Assembly (NCBI GenBank): GCA_041401985.1
Contig: JAWKTE010000030.1
Span: forward strand, 1-27,120
Direction of reading: 5' to 3'
Origin: JACKHA01 sp041401985
GTDB taxonomy: Bacteria; Planctomycetota; Phycisphaerae; Phycisphaerales; UBA1924
DNA length: 27,120 nt
Under the pieces are notes generated by a model. It was given only the letters and a program-made list of their open reading frames with translations, ran no database searches and was not told where the DNA came from. This document shows positions 7,723 through 16,787 of the stretch, in pieces. Both the position numbers and the translations under genes were made by a program. Every line of letters begins with the position of its first letter. Position 1 is the first letter of the stretch.

Positions 7723-8133
7723 TCAAAGCCCGGAACGCTTCCTGATCCACGTGATGAGGCTGACGATCAGGCCGAACACGGCGACCGTGAGTCCGACGGC
7801 CATGGCGATGGACAGCGGTTGCCACCACGGCGCGTTGCGAGAGCCGAACATCGCGCCATAGAGCAGATACAGGAACAGGAGCACCAGGAAGATGGTCAGG
7901 CCGCGCGCCGTCACACGCCAAAGGCGGGCTCTGGCGGGGCGGGTCCGGGCCATCGGCTCGAAGGAGAAGATCGTGTCGAGGCCGCACTCCGGGCAGCGGA
8001 TGGCGCCGTGCTCGATGGTGATCGCGCCGCCGAACTGGTAGCCGCAGTGCTCGCAGGCCGCGTTGCGGGGGCGGACGCCGTCGAGCGGGTTGCCCGCGTC
8101 GACGCTCGACGGCGTGTCTGCGGCGTCGTTCAC
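7723..8133 (-). CDS. Zinc-ribbon protein with two membrane segments, unknown function
   Basis: This 136-residue protein has a zinc-ribbon pattern in its first half (CEHCGYQF, then about 20 residues, then CPECGLDTIF). Two hydrophobic segments follow (about 77-93 and 108-128), ending in a basic tail WIRKRSGL. The layout is a cytosolic or interfacial zinc ribbon anchored to the membrane. I do not recognise a named family. The GTG start overlaps the stop of the upstream glycosyltransferase gene by four bases (GTGA), so the two are almost certainly co-translated. This suggests a role next to that membrane enzyme, but no biochemical function can be read from the sequence. Confidence 0.78.
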   Translation of the reverse strand: MNDAADTPSSVDAGNPLDGVRPRNAACEHCGYQFGGAITIEHGAIRCPECGLDTIFSFEPMARTRPARARLWRVTARGLTIFLVLLFLYLLYGAMFGSRNAPWWQPLSIAMAVGLTVAVFGLIVSLITWIRKRSGL

Positions 8134-9836
8134 GGCTCAGGTCCTCGGGCGGGTTGGTCCGGAAGATGCTCGTTTCCAGGGAGTTCGGTGCCCGGGCTCG
8201 CCCGGACGGCGTACACCTCGAACGAGTACTTGTGGACATCGAACGCGTCGATCCGCTCGGCGCGTTGGAGCAGGGCGGCGCAGCGATCGCGTTCGGTCGG
8301 CTCGCCATCGCCCAGCCCGTGCCGATCGGTCCGCACGATCAGGATGTCGCCGACGGCGGGCTCCACCGACTCAAGCGGCTTGACCCACCGCGCCCGCACG
8401 AGCGGGTTCCAGCGGCGTGCGTACAGCAGGACCTCGGGGCGGCACTCGACGAGTTGGTCGGCCCAGACGATCGGGCCGCGAGAGTCGAGCCCGACCTCCC
8501 GGCCGCTCGCTCCGTCGGCCGCGCGTTCGAGCACGGCGGCGAGGCCGGCCCCGGCCTCATCGCCGCTGGTGCGCCCGCGCGGGGCCTCGTACCAGACCAG
8601 GAAACCGACGAAGCCCGCGGCCAGCACGCCGACCCACACGCCGGGCCATCCCAGCCACAGCACGCGGGCCGCGCCCCGCCGGGCGCCCGCCATGCCGCCA
8701 ATTCCTTTGGGAGTGCGCCACGACGCGAGCGCGGCGGCCACAACCGGCGGCAGCAGCGTGCCCGCGGGCAGCGTGTACCGCGGGTTGGAGACGCCGATCG
8801 CGGTGTAGAACAGGATGGCGATCAGCCATGCCAGCGCAAAGACGCGTCCGGCTTCCTCGGCACGCAACGCGATCTCACCTGCGTCGCTGGCTGCCTCTCG
8901 CTCGGCCCGGCGTCGCGGCAGGAACAGCAGCAACGCGAGACCCGCGGGCAGCATGCTCACCCACGCCGCGCCGGGCAGCGTGAGGATCCGACTGACCTTT
9001 GAGCCCTCCCACAGGAACTCGCCGACGTCCTGCGTGATCACGGGACCATGCACGCGACCGAGGGCCTCGGCCATCGCCAAACTCACCAGCCCCAGCACCA
9101 GCCCCGGCACGACCAGAACCAGCGCGAGCCAAGGGCGGGCCATCACGCCGATCGAACGCCGGACGATGCACGCCGCGGGGACGATCGCGGCGACAACGGG
9201 CAGGGCCGCGGGGCCCTTGGCCAGCGCCATCGCTGCCAGAGCGCAACCGGACCCGAGCGCCGACAACCATCCGAGCCTGTCGCGCCGGAGCAGCGCATCG
9301 CCCAGGAGCAGAGCCGCCACGCCCCCGCTCGCGGCATGGAGCATCTCGATCTCCGCGGCCCGTGCGCTGGACCAAAAGAACGGGAACAGCGCCTGCGCCA
9401 CGCCGGCGGCGAGGCCCCACGGGCTGCCCACCCAGCGCGTCGTGACGCGCCACGAGACGAGCACGAGAACGGCCATCGCGATCGCCGAGGGCAATCGGGC
9501 CGCGAGTTCGGTCTTGCCGAGCAGGGCGCTCGACGCGGCGATGGCCCACATCATCCCGGGCGGCTTGCGGAGGTAGGGCGTCTCGAACAGTCGCGGCACG
9601 AGCCAGGCGTCGCCGGCCTCCCAGGGCATGCCGGCGTCGAGCATCTCCCAGGCGGGGCCGACGCGGTGGCCCTCGGAATAGGCCAGCCCGCGGTCGCCGA
9701 GACCGACGACGAAAAGGATGGCGCAGAGGGCGAGCAGGCCCGCGGCCTGGGCCCACTGCGGGAGCGCGGCCACGCCGGCGCGACGCGGCCGCGGCGCGGA
9801 CGAAACCGGTTCCGGCTTGTTCGATCTCGATGTCAC
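8130..9836 (-). CDS. GT-C fold membrane glycosyltransferase (ArnT / PMT-like, GT39/GT83 type)
   Basis: This 568-residue integral membrane protein probably transfers a sugar from a polyprenyl-phosphate donor. It starts with a membrane segment (AAGLLALCAILFVVGLG), followed by a periplasmic loop (RGLAYSEGHRVGPAWEMLDA) and then LFETPYLRKPPGMMWAIAASS. In ArnT/PMT proteins the matching stretch carries the catalytic acidic residues and the 'KPPL' motif. Many further hydrophobic segments lie between residues 115 and 420, and a soluble C-terminal domain follows (about 440-568). The canonical 'DE' pair of the first loop is not clearly present (SEGH here), so substrate and activity are uncertain. The start is GTG at 9836 without an obvious ribosome site. 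The acceptor (lipid A, protein or other lipid) cannot be told. The zinc-ribbon gene overlaps its 3' end. Confidence 0.82.
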   Translation of the reverse strand: MTSRSNKPEPVSSAPRPRRAGVAALPQWAQAAGLLALCAILFVVGLGDRGLAYSEGHRVGPAWEMLDAGMPWEAGDAWLVPRLFETPYLRKPPGMMWAIAASSALLGKTELAARLPSAIAMAVLVLVSWRVTTRWVGSPWGLAAGVAQALFPFFWSSARAAEIEMLHAASGGVAALLLGDALLRRDRLGWLSALGSGCALAAMALAKGPAALPVVAAIVPAACIVRRSIGVMARPWLALVLVVPGLVLGLVSLAMAEALGRVHGPVITQDVGEFLWEGSKVSRILTLPGAAWVSMLPAGLALLLFLPRRRAEREAASDAGEIALRAEEAGRVFALAWLIAILFYTAIGVSNPRYTLPAGTLLPPVVAAALASWRTPKGIGGMAGARRGAARVLWLGWPGVWVGVLAAGFVGFLVWYEAPRGRTSGDEAGAGLAAVLERAADGASGREVGLDSRGPIVWADQLVECRPEVLLYARRWNPLVRARWVKPLESVEPAVGDILIVRTDRHGLGDGEPTERDRCAALLQRAERIDAFDVHKYSFEVYAVRASPGTELPGNEHLPDQPARGPEP

Positions 9837-9971
9837 GCGCGCCGCACCCGACGATTCGGAAGTGGCCCGGGGCCACGTGCCCTGGGCTTTCGGAGCGTGG
9901 AGTGTAACGCGGTGCTTGCTTGGGGCCGCTCGCAGGAGGTAGACGAAGCCGCGTTGGTTGGCCCCGCTTGC

Positions 9972-11033
9972 TTATCCGTTCTTCAGCGACGCCATGTCGA
10001 TCGAGAAGCGGTACTTCACGTCGCTCTTGAGCAGGCGCTCGTAGGCCTCGTTGACCTTCTGGATCGGGATGACCTCGACGTCGGCGGTGATGCCGTGCTT
10101 GCCGCAGAAGTCGAGCATCTCCTGGGTCTCGGCGATGCCGCCGATGATCGAGCCGGAGAGGCGGCGACGCCCGAAGAGCAGCGCGAAAGCGAAGACCTGC
10201 AGCGGCTCCTCGGGGGCGCCGACGAGGGTGAGCTCGCCGTCGGGAGCGAGCATGTTGAGGTAGGCGTTGATGTCGTGGTTGGCCGAGACGCAGTCGAGGA
10301 TGAAGTGGAAGGAGCCGGCGTGGGCGTTCATCTGGGCCTGGTCCTTGGACAGGATCACGTCGTCGGCCCCGAGGCGCTTGGCGTCCTCCACCTTGCTGGG
10401 CGAGGTCGTGAACACCGCGACGCGGGCGCCCATCGCCTTGGCGATCTTGACGCCCATGTGGCCCAGCCCGCCGAGCCCGACGATGCCGACCTTCTTGCCG
10501 GGCCCAAGGTTGGCCCGCTTGAGCGGGGAGTAGGTGGTGATGCCGGCGCACAGGAGCGGGGCCGTGGCCGAGAGTTCGAGGTTCTTGGGGATGCGCAGGA
10601 CGAAGCGCTGGTCGACGACGATGCTGTCGGAGTACCCGCCGTAGGTCACGGGCGCGGTGCCGTGCTTGTCGGGCGAGTTGTACGTGAGCACCATGTTGGG
10701 GCAGAGTTGCTCGAGGTCCTTCTTGCAGTTCGGGCACGACTGGTCCGAACCGACGAGGCAGCCGACACCGACGGTGTCGCCGACCTTGAATCCTGTGACG
10801 CCGGCGCCGACCGCCGTCACGCGCCCGACGATCTCGTGCCCCGGCACGCAGGGGTAAACAGTCGGCATGACCGAGTGCCACTCGTCGCGGGCCTGGTGCA
10901 GGTCGGAGTGGCAGATGCCGCAGTAGAGGATCTCGATCCGCACGTCGCTCGCAGTCGGCTCGCGGCGCGGGATGGACGTGGGCTTGAACGGGGACTTGGC
11001 GCTGTCGACGGCGTAGGCCTTGGCGGTGGGCAT
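9972..11033 (-). CDS. Zinc-dependent NAD(P) alcohol dehydrogenase, YahK/CAD-like
   Basis: This 353-residue medium-chain dehydrogenase interconverts aldehydes and alcohols with NAD(P)H in the cytoplasm. Catalytic zinc ligands are visible at Cys41 (CGICHSDLH) and His66-Glu67 (PGHEIVG), and the Rossmann glycine motif GLGGLGHMGVKIA lies near residue 180. YNSPDKHGTAPVTYGGYSD and the C-terminal block from EVIPIQKVNEAYERLLKSDV are typical of the YahK/cinnamyl-alcohol-dehydrogenase group. The structural zinc lobe is unusual: Cys100, Cys103 and Cys111 remain, but the first position is Asp97 instead of Cys. I chose ATG 11033; the frame is open further upstream, but that part has no family similarity. 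The phosphatase gene lies 83 bases upstream on the same strand. Physiological substrate unknown. Confidence 0.92.
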   Translation of the reverse strand: MPTAKAYAVDSAKSPFKPTSIPRREPTASDVRIEILYCGICHSDLHQARDEWHSVMPTVYPCVPGHEIVGRVTAVGAGVTGFKVGDTVGVGCLVGSDQSCPNCKKDLEQLCPNMVLTYNSPDKHGTAPVTYGGYSDSIVVDQRFVLRIPKNLELSATAPLLCAGITTYSPLKRANLGPGKKVGIVGLGGLGHMGVKIAKAMGARVAVFTTSPSKVEDAKRLGADDVILSKDQAQMNAHAGSFHFILDCVSANHDINAYLNMLAPDGELTLVGAPEEPLQVFAFALLFGRRRLSGSIIGGIAETQEMLDFCGKHGITADVEVIPIQKVNEAYERLLKSDVKYRFSIDMASLKNG

Positions 11034-11116
11034 CGGGTGCTCCGGTGGTGGCGGGGACTGTTTCGAGCGATGGTCTGTCGGGCGTGGGCGAGCAAGATCG
11101 CAGCGCAGCTTGGGCG

Positions 11117-11869
11117 TCAGTCGGGCGATCCGGATGGCGTGCCGGGCCCTGCCACGCCGGGATTCCCGGCCTCGGGCGGGGAGCCGGTACCGGCCGCGCC
11201 CGAAGGCGTTGGGCCGTCGGGGCCTGGGTCCTCCGGGGTCGCGGCCGGCGCCGGATCGCCCCGGCCTCGGGCGGCACCAACGTCGATGGCCCCGCCCTCG
11301 CGGAACGCCCGCGTGATTTCCGGCTCCCAACGCTCGATCATCTCGGCCAGGTGCGGATTGCGTGATGGGCTGTGTCCGATGCGCCGGGCCTCGCGCATCG
11401 CGTCCTCGGGGGTCGCCCCCTCGACGATGCGCCGGTACATGTAGACCAGCATGCCGGTGCGCTCGGTGCCGGCCCCGCAGTGCACGAGCACGGGTTGGTT
11501 GGCGGGGTCGGTCATGAGGCGGAGGGCCTCGACGTAGTCGTTCGGGTCGCCGGTCGAGTCGCCGATGAGGTCGAAGACGTGGCGTTCGACGCCGAGCACG
11601 TCGGCGGTGCGGGCCTCAAGGCGCTCGCCGCGCGGGTCATCGACCCAGGCGCCCAGATCGACGATGGTCTTGATGTCGTGCCCACGGACGACCTGCTCCA
11701 TCGCGGCCGGCGTGAGTTTGCCTGAGCGGTAGATCGTGCCGGCGGCGACCTCGTGGAACCGCTTGGGGATGACGTGGGGCTTGACGAGGCGGTCCCACGC
11801 GAGCGCGCCGGCCGCGACGCCGGCAATCGCCAGAACGACAACGCCCGCTGGTGAGATCCGTCGTGGCAT
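11117..11869 (-). CDS. Membrane-anchored tyrosine/dual-specificity phosphatase
   Basis: This 250-residue protein has the CX5R phosphatase signature in VLVHCGAGTERTG, with nucleophile Cys131 and Arg137. Upstream blocks TIYRSGKLTPAAMEQVV and IKTIVDLGAW fit the DSP/PTP-like group that includes proteins in which the 'YRSGQ' block is conserved. Residues 8-25 form one hydrophobic segment preceded by MPRR, so the domain is probably anchored and faces the periplasm. The last 50 residues are a Pro/Gly/Ala-rich tail. Possible substrates are phosphoproteins, phosphoinositides or inositol phosphates; none can be singled out. I chose ATG 11869. Upstream lies a long inverted repeat; downstream, on the same strand, is the alcohol dehydrogenase. 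Confidence 0.85.
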   Translation of the reverse strand: MPRRISPAGVVVLAIAGVAAGALAWDRLVKPHVIPKRFHEVAAGTIYRSGKLTPAAMEQVVRGHDIKTIVDLGAWVDDPRGERLEARTADVLGVERHVFDLIGDSTGDPNDYVEALRLMTDPANQPVLVHCGAGTERTGMLVYMYRRIVEGATPEDAMREARRIGHSPSRNPHLAEMIERWEPEITRAFREGGAIDVGAARGRGDPAPAATPEDPGPDGPTPSGAAGTGSPPEAGNPGVAGPGTPSGSPD

Positions 11870-11901
11870 GACGGGATGGTAGAGGCGTTCGAGCGGGCAC
11901 G

Positions 11902-12009
11902 GCGCAGAGCCCGACGCGCGAGCGTCGCGGTCCGTTGCCCGGGTCGCCCGCGAAGTTCGACGCGCTCCGCCCGCCATCGACCACGACGCTCGCGCGTCGG
12001 GCTCTGCGC
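11902..12009. repeat. Long near-perfect inverted repeat between two minus-strand genes
   Basis: Bases 11902-11927 (gcgcagagcccgacgcgcga, then gcgtcg) are an exact inverted copy of 11984-12009. With one mismatch the arms extend to 31 bp (11902-11932 and 11979-12009), enclosing about 46 bases. The outer end of the right arm coincides with the first base of the stop codon of the 12009-14771 gene. The structure could act as a transcription terminator or mRNA stabiliser, or be a small MITE-like element. No T-run follows on either strand. Confidence 0.8.
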
Positions 12010-14771
12010 TAGGGGCGGGCGTCCGGCGCGTCCTCGGCCCGCGGCGGCTCGCCCGCGCGCTCGCCGTAGCGCCGGAACACGCGCCGGATCAGGTCGCTGT
12101 AGCGGCTCGGCACCTCCTGGGCCTCGACCGCTCGCTCGGCCCCGGCCGCGGCCTCCCGGACGCGCGCGCCCAGGGCCTCCCGGCGGGCCGCGGGATCGGC
12201 GGTCATCTCGCCCGGCTCGCCGAGCCACTCGGAGATGATCTGCTCGCGGGCCGACTCGTCGGGACGCGAGGCGTTGACCGACTCGAAACGCGTCGGCTCG
12301 GTCGAACGGGGGCGCTGGGCGGATCGCTGACGCTCGGCCAGTTCACGCTGGAGCCGCGAGAGGCGGTCGCGCTGCTCGGGCGTGGTGCGTTCCAGCAGGC
12401 GGTCGGCCGCGTCGCGGAGGCGCTGGGCGTCGTCGAGGTTCTCCGCGGCCCTGCGCTGCAGATCGCCGGCCCGGTCGAGGTTGCGCTCGAGGGCATCCAG
12501 GGCGCGATCGATGTCGCCGGGCGAGGCGTCGCGCCCGGTTTCGTCGCCGGGGGCGTCGGTGAGCTGGTCGCGTTCGGCCTCGCTGTCGGCACCGTTCGAG
12601 TCCCTGGCTTGGCGCTGGCCGGCATCGTGGCCGTCACGCTCACCAGGTTGCTCGGACGCGGCGGCTTCGCCGGGCGTGGTACTGGTCGGGTCGGAAGGGT
12701 TGGGGGGCTGCTGCTGTCCGGGTTGGGCGCCTGGTCGGTCGGTGGGCTGCCCGGCCGGTTGGCCCGTCGGTCGTCCTGTGGGCTGCTCGCCGGGTTCAGC
12801 GGGTCGCTCGGTTGTCTGCGGGCCGGGCTGTTCTGAACCGGGCCGCGAGGAGGCGGGCTGTTCTCCACCGGGTTGCTGAGAGCCGGGCTCTTGTTGGCTC
12901 GGTTGCTCTCGCCCCGACTCCTGCTGACCCGGCCGCGGGCTGGTCCGTTGGCCGGGTTGCGTCTGGCCGGGTCGTTCTTGTGCTGGCTGCTGTGGGTCGG
13001 GCTGATCCGAGCCGGCCTGGTTCTCGCCGGGCTGGTTCTCGCCAGGCTGCTGCTGCGACGGCTGCTGCGATTGCGAACGCTGGTCCTGCTCGCCTCGTTC
13101 GATGGCCCGGGCAGCCTCGCGGAGCGACTCACCGATGTCGCGGGCCCGCTCCTGGGCTTCCCGCTCGCCGGACCGCTGGGCTTCCCGCTCGCGGTTCTCC
13201 TCGGCGATCTCGCGCGACTGACGCTCCGCCGTCGCCGGGTCCACGCCCTCACGCTCCAAGCGTTCACGGATCGCCTCGGGATCGGTCTCGCGGGCGACGT
13301 CGCGAGCGGCGTCTTCGGACAAGCCCCGCTCCTGCAACTCCTGCGATCGCTGCGACCGGTCGGTCGAGTTCTCGCGTTGGTTCGGGGTCGGTGTCGTCTG
13401 CGGCTGGGGCGGTGCCTGCTGTGTCCCGCCCGGTTGTGCGTCGGCGGACGACGGCTGGCCTGTTGCCTGCGTCGGCGACTCGCTCGGCTGCTCGGGGCCG
13501 CGAGCGTTGTCGGCGTCCGCGCCGTCGTTGGGTCCATCCGCGCCGTTGGCTTGCTCGCCCGGATCAGACGCCGATCCCGAATCCCGGTCGTCCGGCGACG
13601 CGCCCGCTTCGCCGCCCTCCGGCTCGTCCAATCCCTCGGCCAGCTCTTCCAGTTGTCGCGCGAGCCGCTCGCGCTCCTCGGGCGACATACGCTCGATGTC
13701 TTCGCGCATCGACCGCACCGCCTCCCGGGCAGATTCCAGGTCACCGTTCCGCAAGGCCCGCGCAAAGCGAGACGCGGCGTCGTTCGGCGCGGCGACATCA
13801 TCCCCCGTGCCCGATTGGCCGCCCGGCTGCGCCCCTTCGCCGGCTTCGCCCGACTCGCCGGGCGACTCGCCGCCTGAGGAATCGGAGGGGTTCGGTCGGC
13901 CCGACGCCCCCGCCCCACCACCCGCGCGGGCCAAACGCTCTCGCAGCGCCCGATCGGCCTCCATCCGCTCCTGCGCCTCACGCTCCAGACGCGACGCCGC
14001 GGACTCGACCGATTCGGCGGCCCTGGCGCGGGCGGACTGCGGATCGGCCCGGCCCTCGCTGAGTTCCCGTTCGAGTTCCTCAAGAGCGCCGAGGTCCTCG
14101 GTGCTCGCGGCGATTGCGTCCGCGCCGGACACCTCGCGCACGGTCGCCGCGGCATCGGCGATCGCGTCCGCGGCCTCGGCACGCTCCTGGGCGGACGCAA
14201 CGACGACCGCCGCCTCCGCACCGCGCCAGTCCGCCGTCGGCACCAGCACGCCCATCGCCGCCGCCGCGCCGACCAGCACTGGCGCGATGCCCCACGACCG
14301 CCCGAACTTCATCGCGACGACGCGCGTCGCGTCGACGCCCGCCGCGGCCGCCTCGCCGTCCTCGATCGCGAGCCGCTCGAATCCGCCGAGCGCCGCCGCG
14401 GGCTTGGCTCCCAAGGTCAGTGCCGTCGAAACGCGGCTGCCGAGCGTCAACGCCTTCTCGGCCGCCAGCACGCCGGCCAGCGCCCCCCACCGCTTCGCGA
14501 CCGCAGTCGCGACGCCGGCCGCGAGTCCGAGCATCGTCGGCACGCCGACCAACCAGCCCCAATGCACGCCGCCCGTCGCGCCAACACCTTCCGCGCCATC
14601 GCTCGGCACGCCCCACGACACCCCAAACCCGCTCGCCTTGGCCACGCCCACACACACCACCGCACCGATCGCCCCGAGCAGCACGCCACGACCGCCAAGC
14701 GACACCGCCGACGCCAGCAGCGCCCGACGGGCCACACGCTTCCCGGCCGACATGGATCGCGGGCTGAGCAT
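12009..14771 (-). CDS. Large membrane protein with coiled-coil and Gln/Pro-rich low-complexity region, unknown function
   Basis: This protein of about 920 residues starts with hydrophobic segments near residues 20-45, 70-92 and 168-190. Between them lies AAEKALTLGSRVSTALTL, which recalls the DUF4175-like proteins common in Planctomycetes and some Proteobacteria. After residue 200 it is soluble: Ala/Glu/Arg-rich helical stretches likely to form coiled coils, an acidic Gly/Ser/Asp-rich zone, a very Gln/Pro/Gly-rich zone (about 550-700, repeating units such as QQPGENQPGENQ), another helical zone, and a conserved-looking tail VPSRYSDLIRRVFRRYGER. No enzymatic motif is visible. GTG 14795 would add eight residues; I chose ATG 14771 as the first ATG. 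The gene is divergent from the SPFH gene and has no visible operon partner upstream. DUF4175 membership is a tentative reading. Confidence 0.75.
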   Translation of the reverse strand: MLSPRSMSAGKRVARRALLASAVSLGGRGVLLGAIGAVVCVGVAKASGFGVSWGVPSDGAEGVGATGGVHWGWLVGVPTMLGLAAGVATAVAKRWGALAGVLAAEKALTLGSRVSTALTLGAKPAAALGGFERLAIEDGEAAAAGVDATRVVAMKFGRSWGIAPVLVGAAAAMGVLVPTADWRGAEAAVVVASAQERAEAADAIADAAATVREVSGADAIAASTEDLGALEELERELSEGRADPQSARARAAESVESAASRLEREAQERMEADRALRERLARAGGGAGASGRPNPSDSSGGESPGESGEAGEGAQPGGQSGTGDDVAAPNDAASRFARALRNGDLESAREAVRSMREDIERMSPEERERLARQLEELAEGLDEPEGGEAGASPDDRDSGSASDPGEQANGADGPNDGADADNARGPEQPSESPTQATGQPSSADAQPGGTQQAPPQPQTTPTPNQRENSTDRSQRSQELQERGLSEDAARDVARETDPEAIRERLEREGVDPATAERQSREIAEENREREAQRSGEREAQERARDIGESLREAARAIERGEQDQRSQSQQPSQQQPGENQPGENQAGSDQPDPQQPAQERPGQTQPGQRTSPRPGQQESGREQPSQQEPGSQQPGGEQPASSRPGSEQPGPQTTERPAEPGEQPTGRPTGQPAGQPTDRPGAQPGQQQPPNPSDPTSTTPGEAAASEQPGERDGHDAGQRQARDSNGADSEAERDQLTDAPGDETGRDASPGDIDRALDALERNLDRAGDLQRRAAENLDDAQRLRDAADRLLERTTPEQRDRLSRLQRELAERQRSAQRPRSTEPTRFESVNASRPDESAREQIISEWLGEPGEMTADPAARREALGARVREAAAGAERAVEAQEVPSRYSDLIRRVFRRYGERAGEPPRAEDAPDARP

Positions 14772-15004
14772 CACCACAACTGTACGATCCGGCACGCTTC
14801 CGGTTTGGTCACGACCGCGTCACGGCCCCCGTCCCGGGCACGATGCGCCGACGTCCACACCGGCCCGCGTCCTGAAAGCCCCACTCCCCCAATCCGTACA
14901 ATCCTCCGTGTCATCCTGCGCGCGGCCTCGCACGGTCCCCCGCCGACCCGCGTCCTGCCCGGGACGCCGCCAAGGCCGCCGCCGCGTGACCACAGGGGGA
15001 CGCC
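14772..15004. promoter_or_regulatory. Divergent intergenic region (promoters expected, none resolved)
   Basis: The low-complexity membrane protein gene leaves to the left and the SPFH gene to the right, so both promoters should lie here. I see no confident -35/-10 pairs or operator symmetry. The only clear signal is a purine-rich ribosome site (aggggga, about 14994-15000) four bases before the ATG at 15005. Confidence 0.4.
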
Positions 15005-16705
15005 ATGGGCTACTTCTCGCTGGTGCTGGGCATCATCATCGCGGTCATCGTTCTGGCCGCGGCCATCCGCTTGCAGCAGTCACGCCCGAGCAAGTCGATC
15101 GGCGTGGCCGCCGGCGTGATCGCGCTGGTCGCCCTCATCATCGGGGCTCTGCTCTCGTCGGTCAGGTACGTCGGCGCGGGCGAAGTCGGGATCATCAAGC
15201 GCAACGCGCTCGGGCCGCGGCTTGAGGGCGGGGCCATCATCGCCACCACCGGGCAGATGGGCGTGCAGGCCGACGTGCTGCCCCCCGGCTGGCACCTGGG
15301 GTACTGGCCCGTGGTCTACGACCTTGAGAACGTCCCGCTGACCCGCGTGGCCGACAACGAGGTCGGCATCATCGAAACCCGCGACGGCCTGCCGCTGGAC
15401 GAGGGCCAGTTGTTCGCCCACGAGTACGCCCGCGACACGTTCCAGCAGATGCTCCAGGCCGATTACTTCCTGACCACCGGCCAGGGACGCAAAGGCCCGC
15501 AGGCCAGCGTGCTCACCCCCGGCTCGTACCGCCTGAACACCGAGTTGTACACGGTCCGCATGGTCCCGCAGACCAACGTGCCCGCGGCCAACGTCGCGGT
15601 CCTGAAGGCCAACTTCGGCACGCCGGCCTCCATCCGCGTCTCGGCGGGCGAGGGCGACGAGCCCGTGTTCCTGGCGGGCGACGGGGAGCGCGGCGTGCGG
15701 GCCGTTCCGCTGTTGCCCGGGCGATACCCGATCAACACCGAGGCGTACGAGGTCGTCGAGGTCTCGACGCGCGACACCATCGTGCAGTACGTCGCCTCCG
15801 AGCAGATCGTGCGCGGCCAGCAGCGCGGCTCCGTGCCCGCCGGGCAGGCCATGGGCGAGGACGCCATCACCGTGCGAACCTCAGACGGCTTCACGTTCCC
15901 GGTCGATGTCCGCGTCGAATACCGCATCAACCCGGAGGACGCCCCGCTGCTGGTGGCGACCCTCGGCGACGACGACGACAACCTCCTGAACAAACTCACC
16001 TCGGCCGTCCGCGCGATCTTCCGCAACAACGCCGAGGGCGTCAAGGCCTTGGACTACGTGCAGCAGCGGTCTCAGCAGGAGGTGCAGTCGACCCGCATGC
16101 TCGCCCAGGAGATGGCCAGCGTCGGCGTGACGATCACCGCGGTCCGCATCGGCAACGTGGGCGACCAGGAGTCGCTGGGCGCGCTGCTCGAGACGCAGAC
16201 CGACCGCGAGATCGCGCTCCAGGAGCAGATCACGTTCCAGGAGCAGCAGCGGGCCGCCGAGCAGCAGAAGGAACTCTCGCGCACGCAGCAGGAGGCCGAG
16301 GAGGAGCGTCGCCTGGCGACCGCGTCGTATCAGGTGCAGATCGCCGAGCAGGAGCAGCGTCGCCGCATCATCGAGGCCGAGGCCGAGGCCCAGGCGATCC
16401 AGATCGAGGCCCAGGCCCAGGCCGAGGCGTACCAGATGATCGCCGAGCAGATCGGTGCGTCGAACGCGGCTCTGGTCGAACTGCTCCGCATCGTCGGCGA
16501 ACGCGGCATCAACATCACCCCGCGCGTGATGGTCGTGGGCAACGGGCAGTCGCAGCCGGGCAGCGGGGAGACCACAGCCCTGATCGGGACGATGCTCGAC
16601 TCAATGGTGTCGCGCGAAGAGCCGGAATCGCCGGCGCGGACCGCGACGCCGCGGCGGAGCACGCAGCCGGCGAGCCAACCGGAGAGCCCGACGAGTGGGA
16701 ACTGA
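15005..16705 (+). CDS. SPFH/Band 7 (flotillin-like) membrane protein
   Basis: This 566-residue protein should form membrane-attached oligomers that organise membrane microdomains. Two hydrophobic segments (residues 3-21 and 33-52) come first, then the Band 7/SPFH domain starting GAGEVGIIKRNALG and running to about residue 400. A long Glu/Gln/Ala-rich coiled coil follows (about 395-480, including QEQQRAAEQQKELSRTQQEA). The C-terminus has IVGERGINITPRVMVVGNG and then a Ser/Pro/Thr-rich tail. The order is that of flotillin/YqiK-type proteins. The start is supported by an AGGGGGA ribosome site. No NfeD-type partner, common beside many bacterial flotillins, is present in this window. A trypsin-like/TPR gene follows after 82 bases on the same strand. 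Confidence 0.88.
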   Translation: MGYFSLVLGIIIAVIVLAAAIRLQQSRPSKSIGVAAGVIALVALIIGALLSSVRYVGAGEVGIIKRNALGPRLEGGAIIATTGQMGVQADVLPPGWHLGYWPVVYDLENVPLTRVADNEVGIIETRDGLPLDEGQLFAHEYARDTFQQMLQADYFLTTGQGRKGPQASVLTPGSYRLNTELYTVRMVPQTNVPAANVAVLKANFGTPASIRVSAGEGDEPVFLAGDGERGVRAVPLLPGRYPINTEAYEVVEVSTRDTIVQYVASEQIVRGQQRGSVPAGQAMGEDAITVRTSDGFTFPVDVRVEYRINPEDAPLLVATLGDDDDNLLNKLTSAVRAIFRNNAEGVKALDYVQQRSQQEVQSTRMLAQEMASVGVTITAVRIGNVGDQESLGALLETQTDREIALQEQITFQEQQRAAEQQKELSRTQQEAEEERRLATASYQVQIAEQEQRRRIIEAEAEAQAIQIEAQAQAEAYQMIAEQIGASNAALVELLRIVGERGINITPRVMVVGNGQSQPGSGETTALIGTMLDSMVSREEPESPARTATPRRSTQPASQPESPTSGN

Positions 16706-16787
16706 CGCCTTTGATCGAGCGAGAACGACTGAGAGCGTACCGAGAACCGGAGCAACCTCCCGCGTTAGGGCCAGCGCTTCGATCACC

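Noticed and set aside
9862..9876. Short palindrome gtggcccggggccac upstream of the GT-C gene
   Set aside because: A six-base stem in GC-rich DNA with no T-run; too weak to call as terminator or operator.
12203..14221. 672-residue Arg/Ser/Pro-rich minus-strand frame and plus-strand frames over the low-complexity gene
   Set aside because: They are alternate frames of the repetitive Gln/Pro-rich gene, with no signal or domain of their own.
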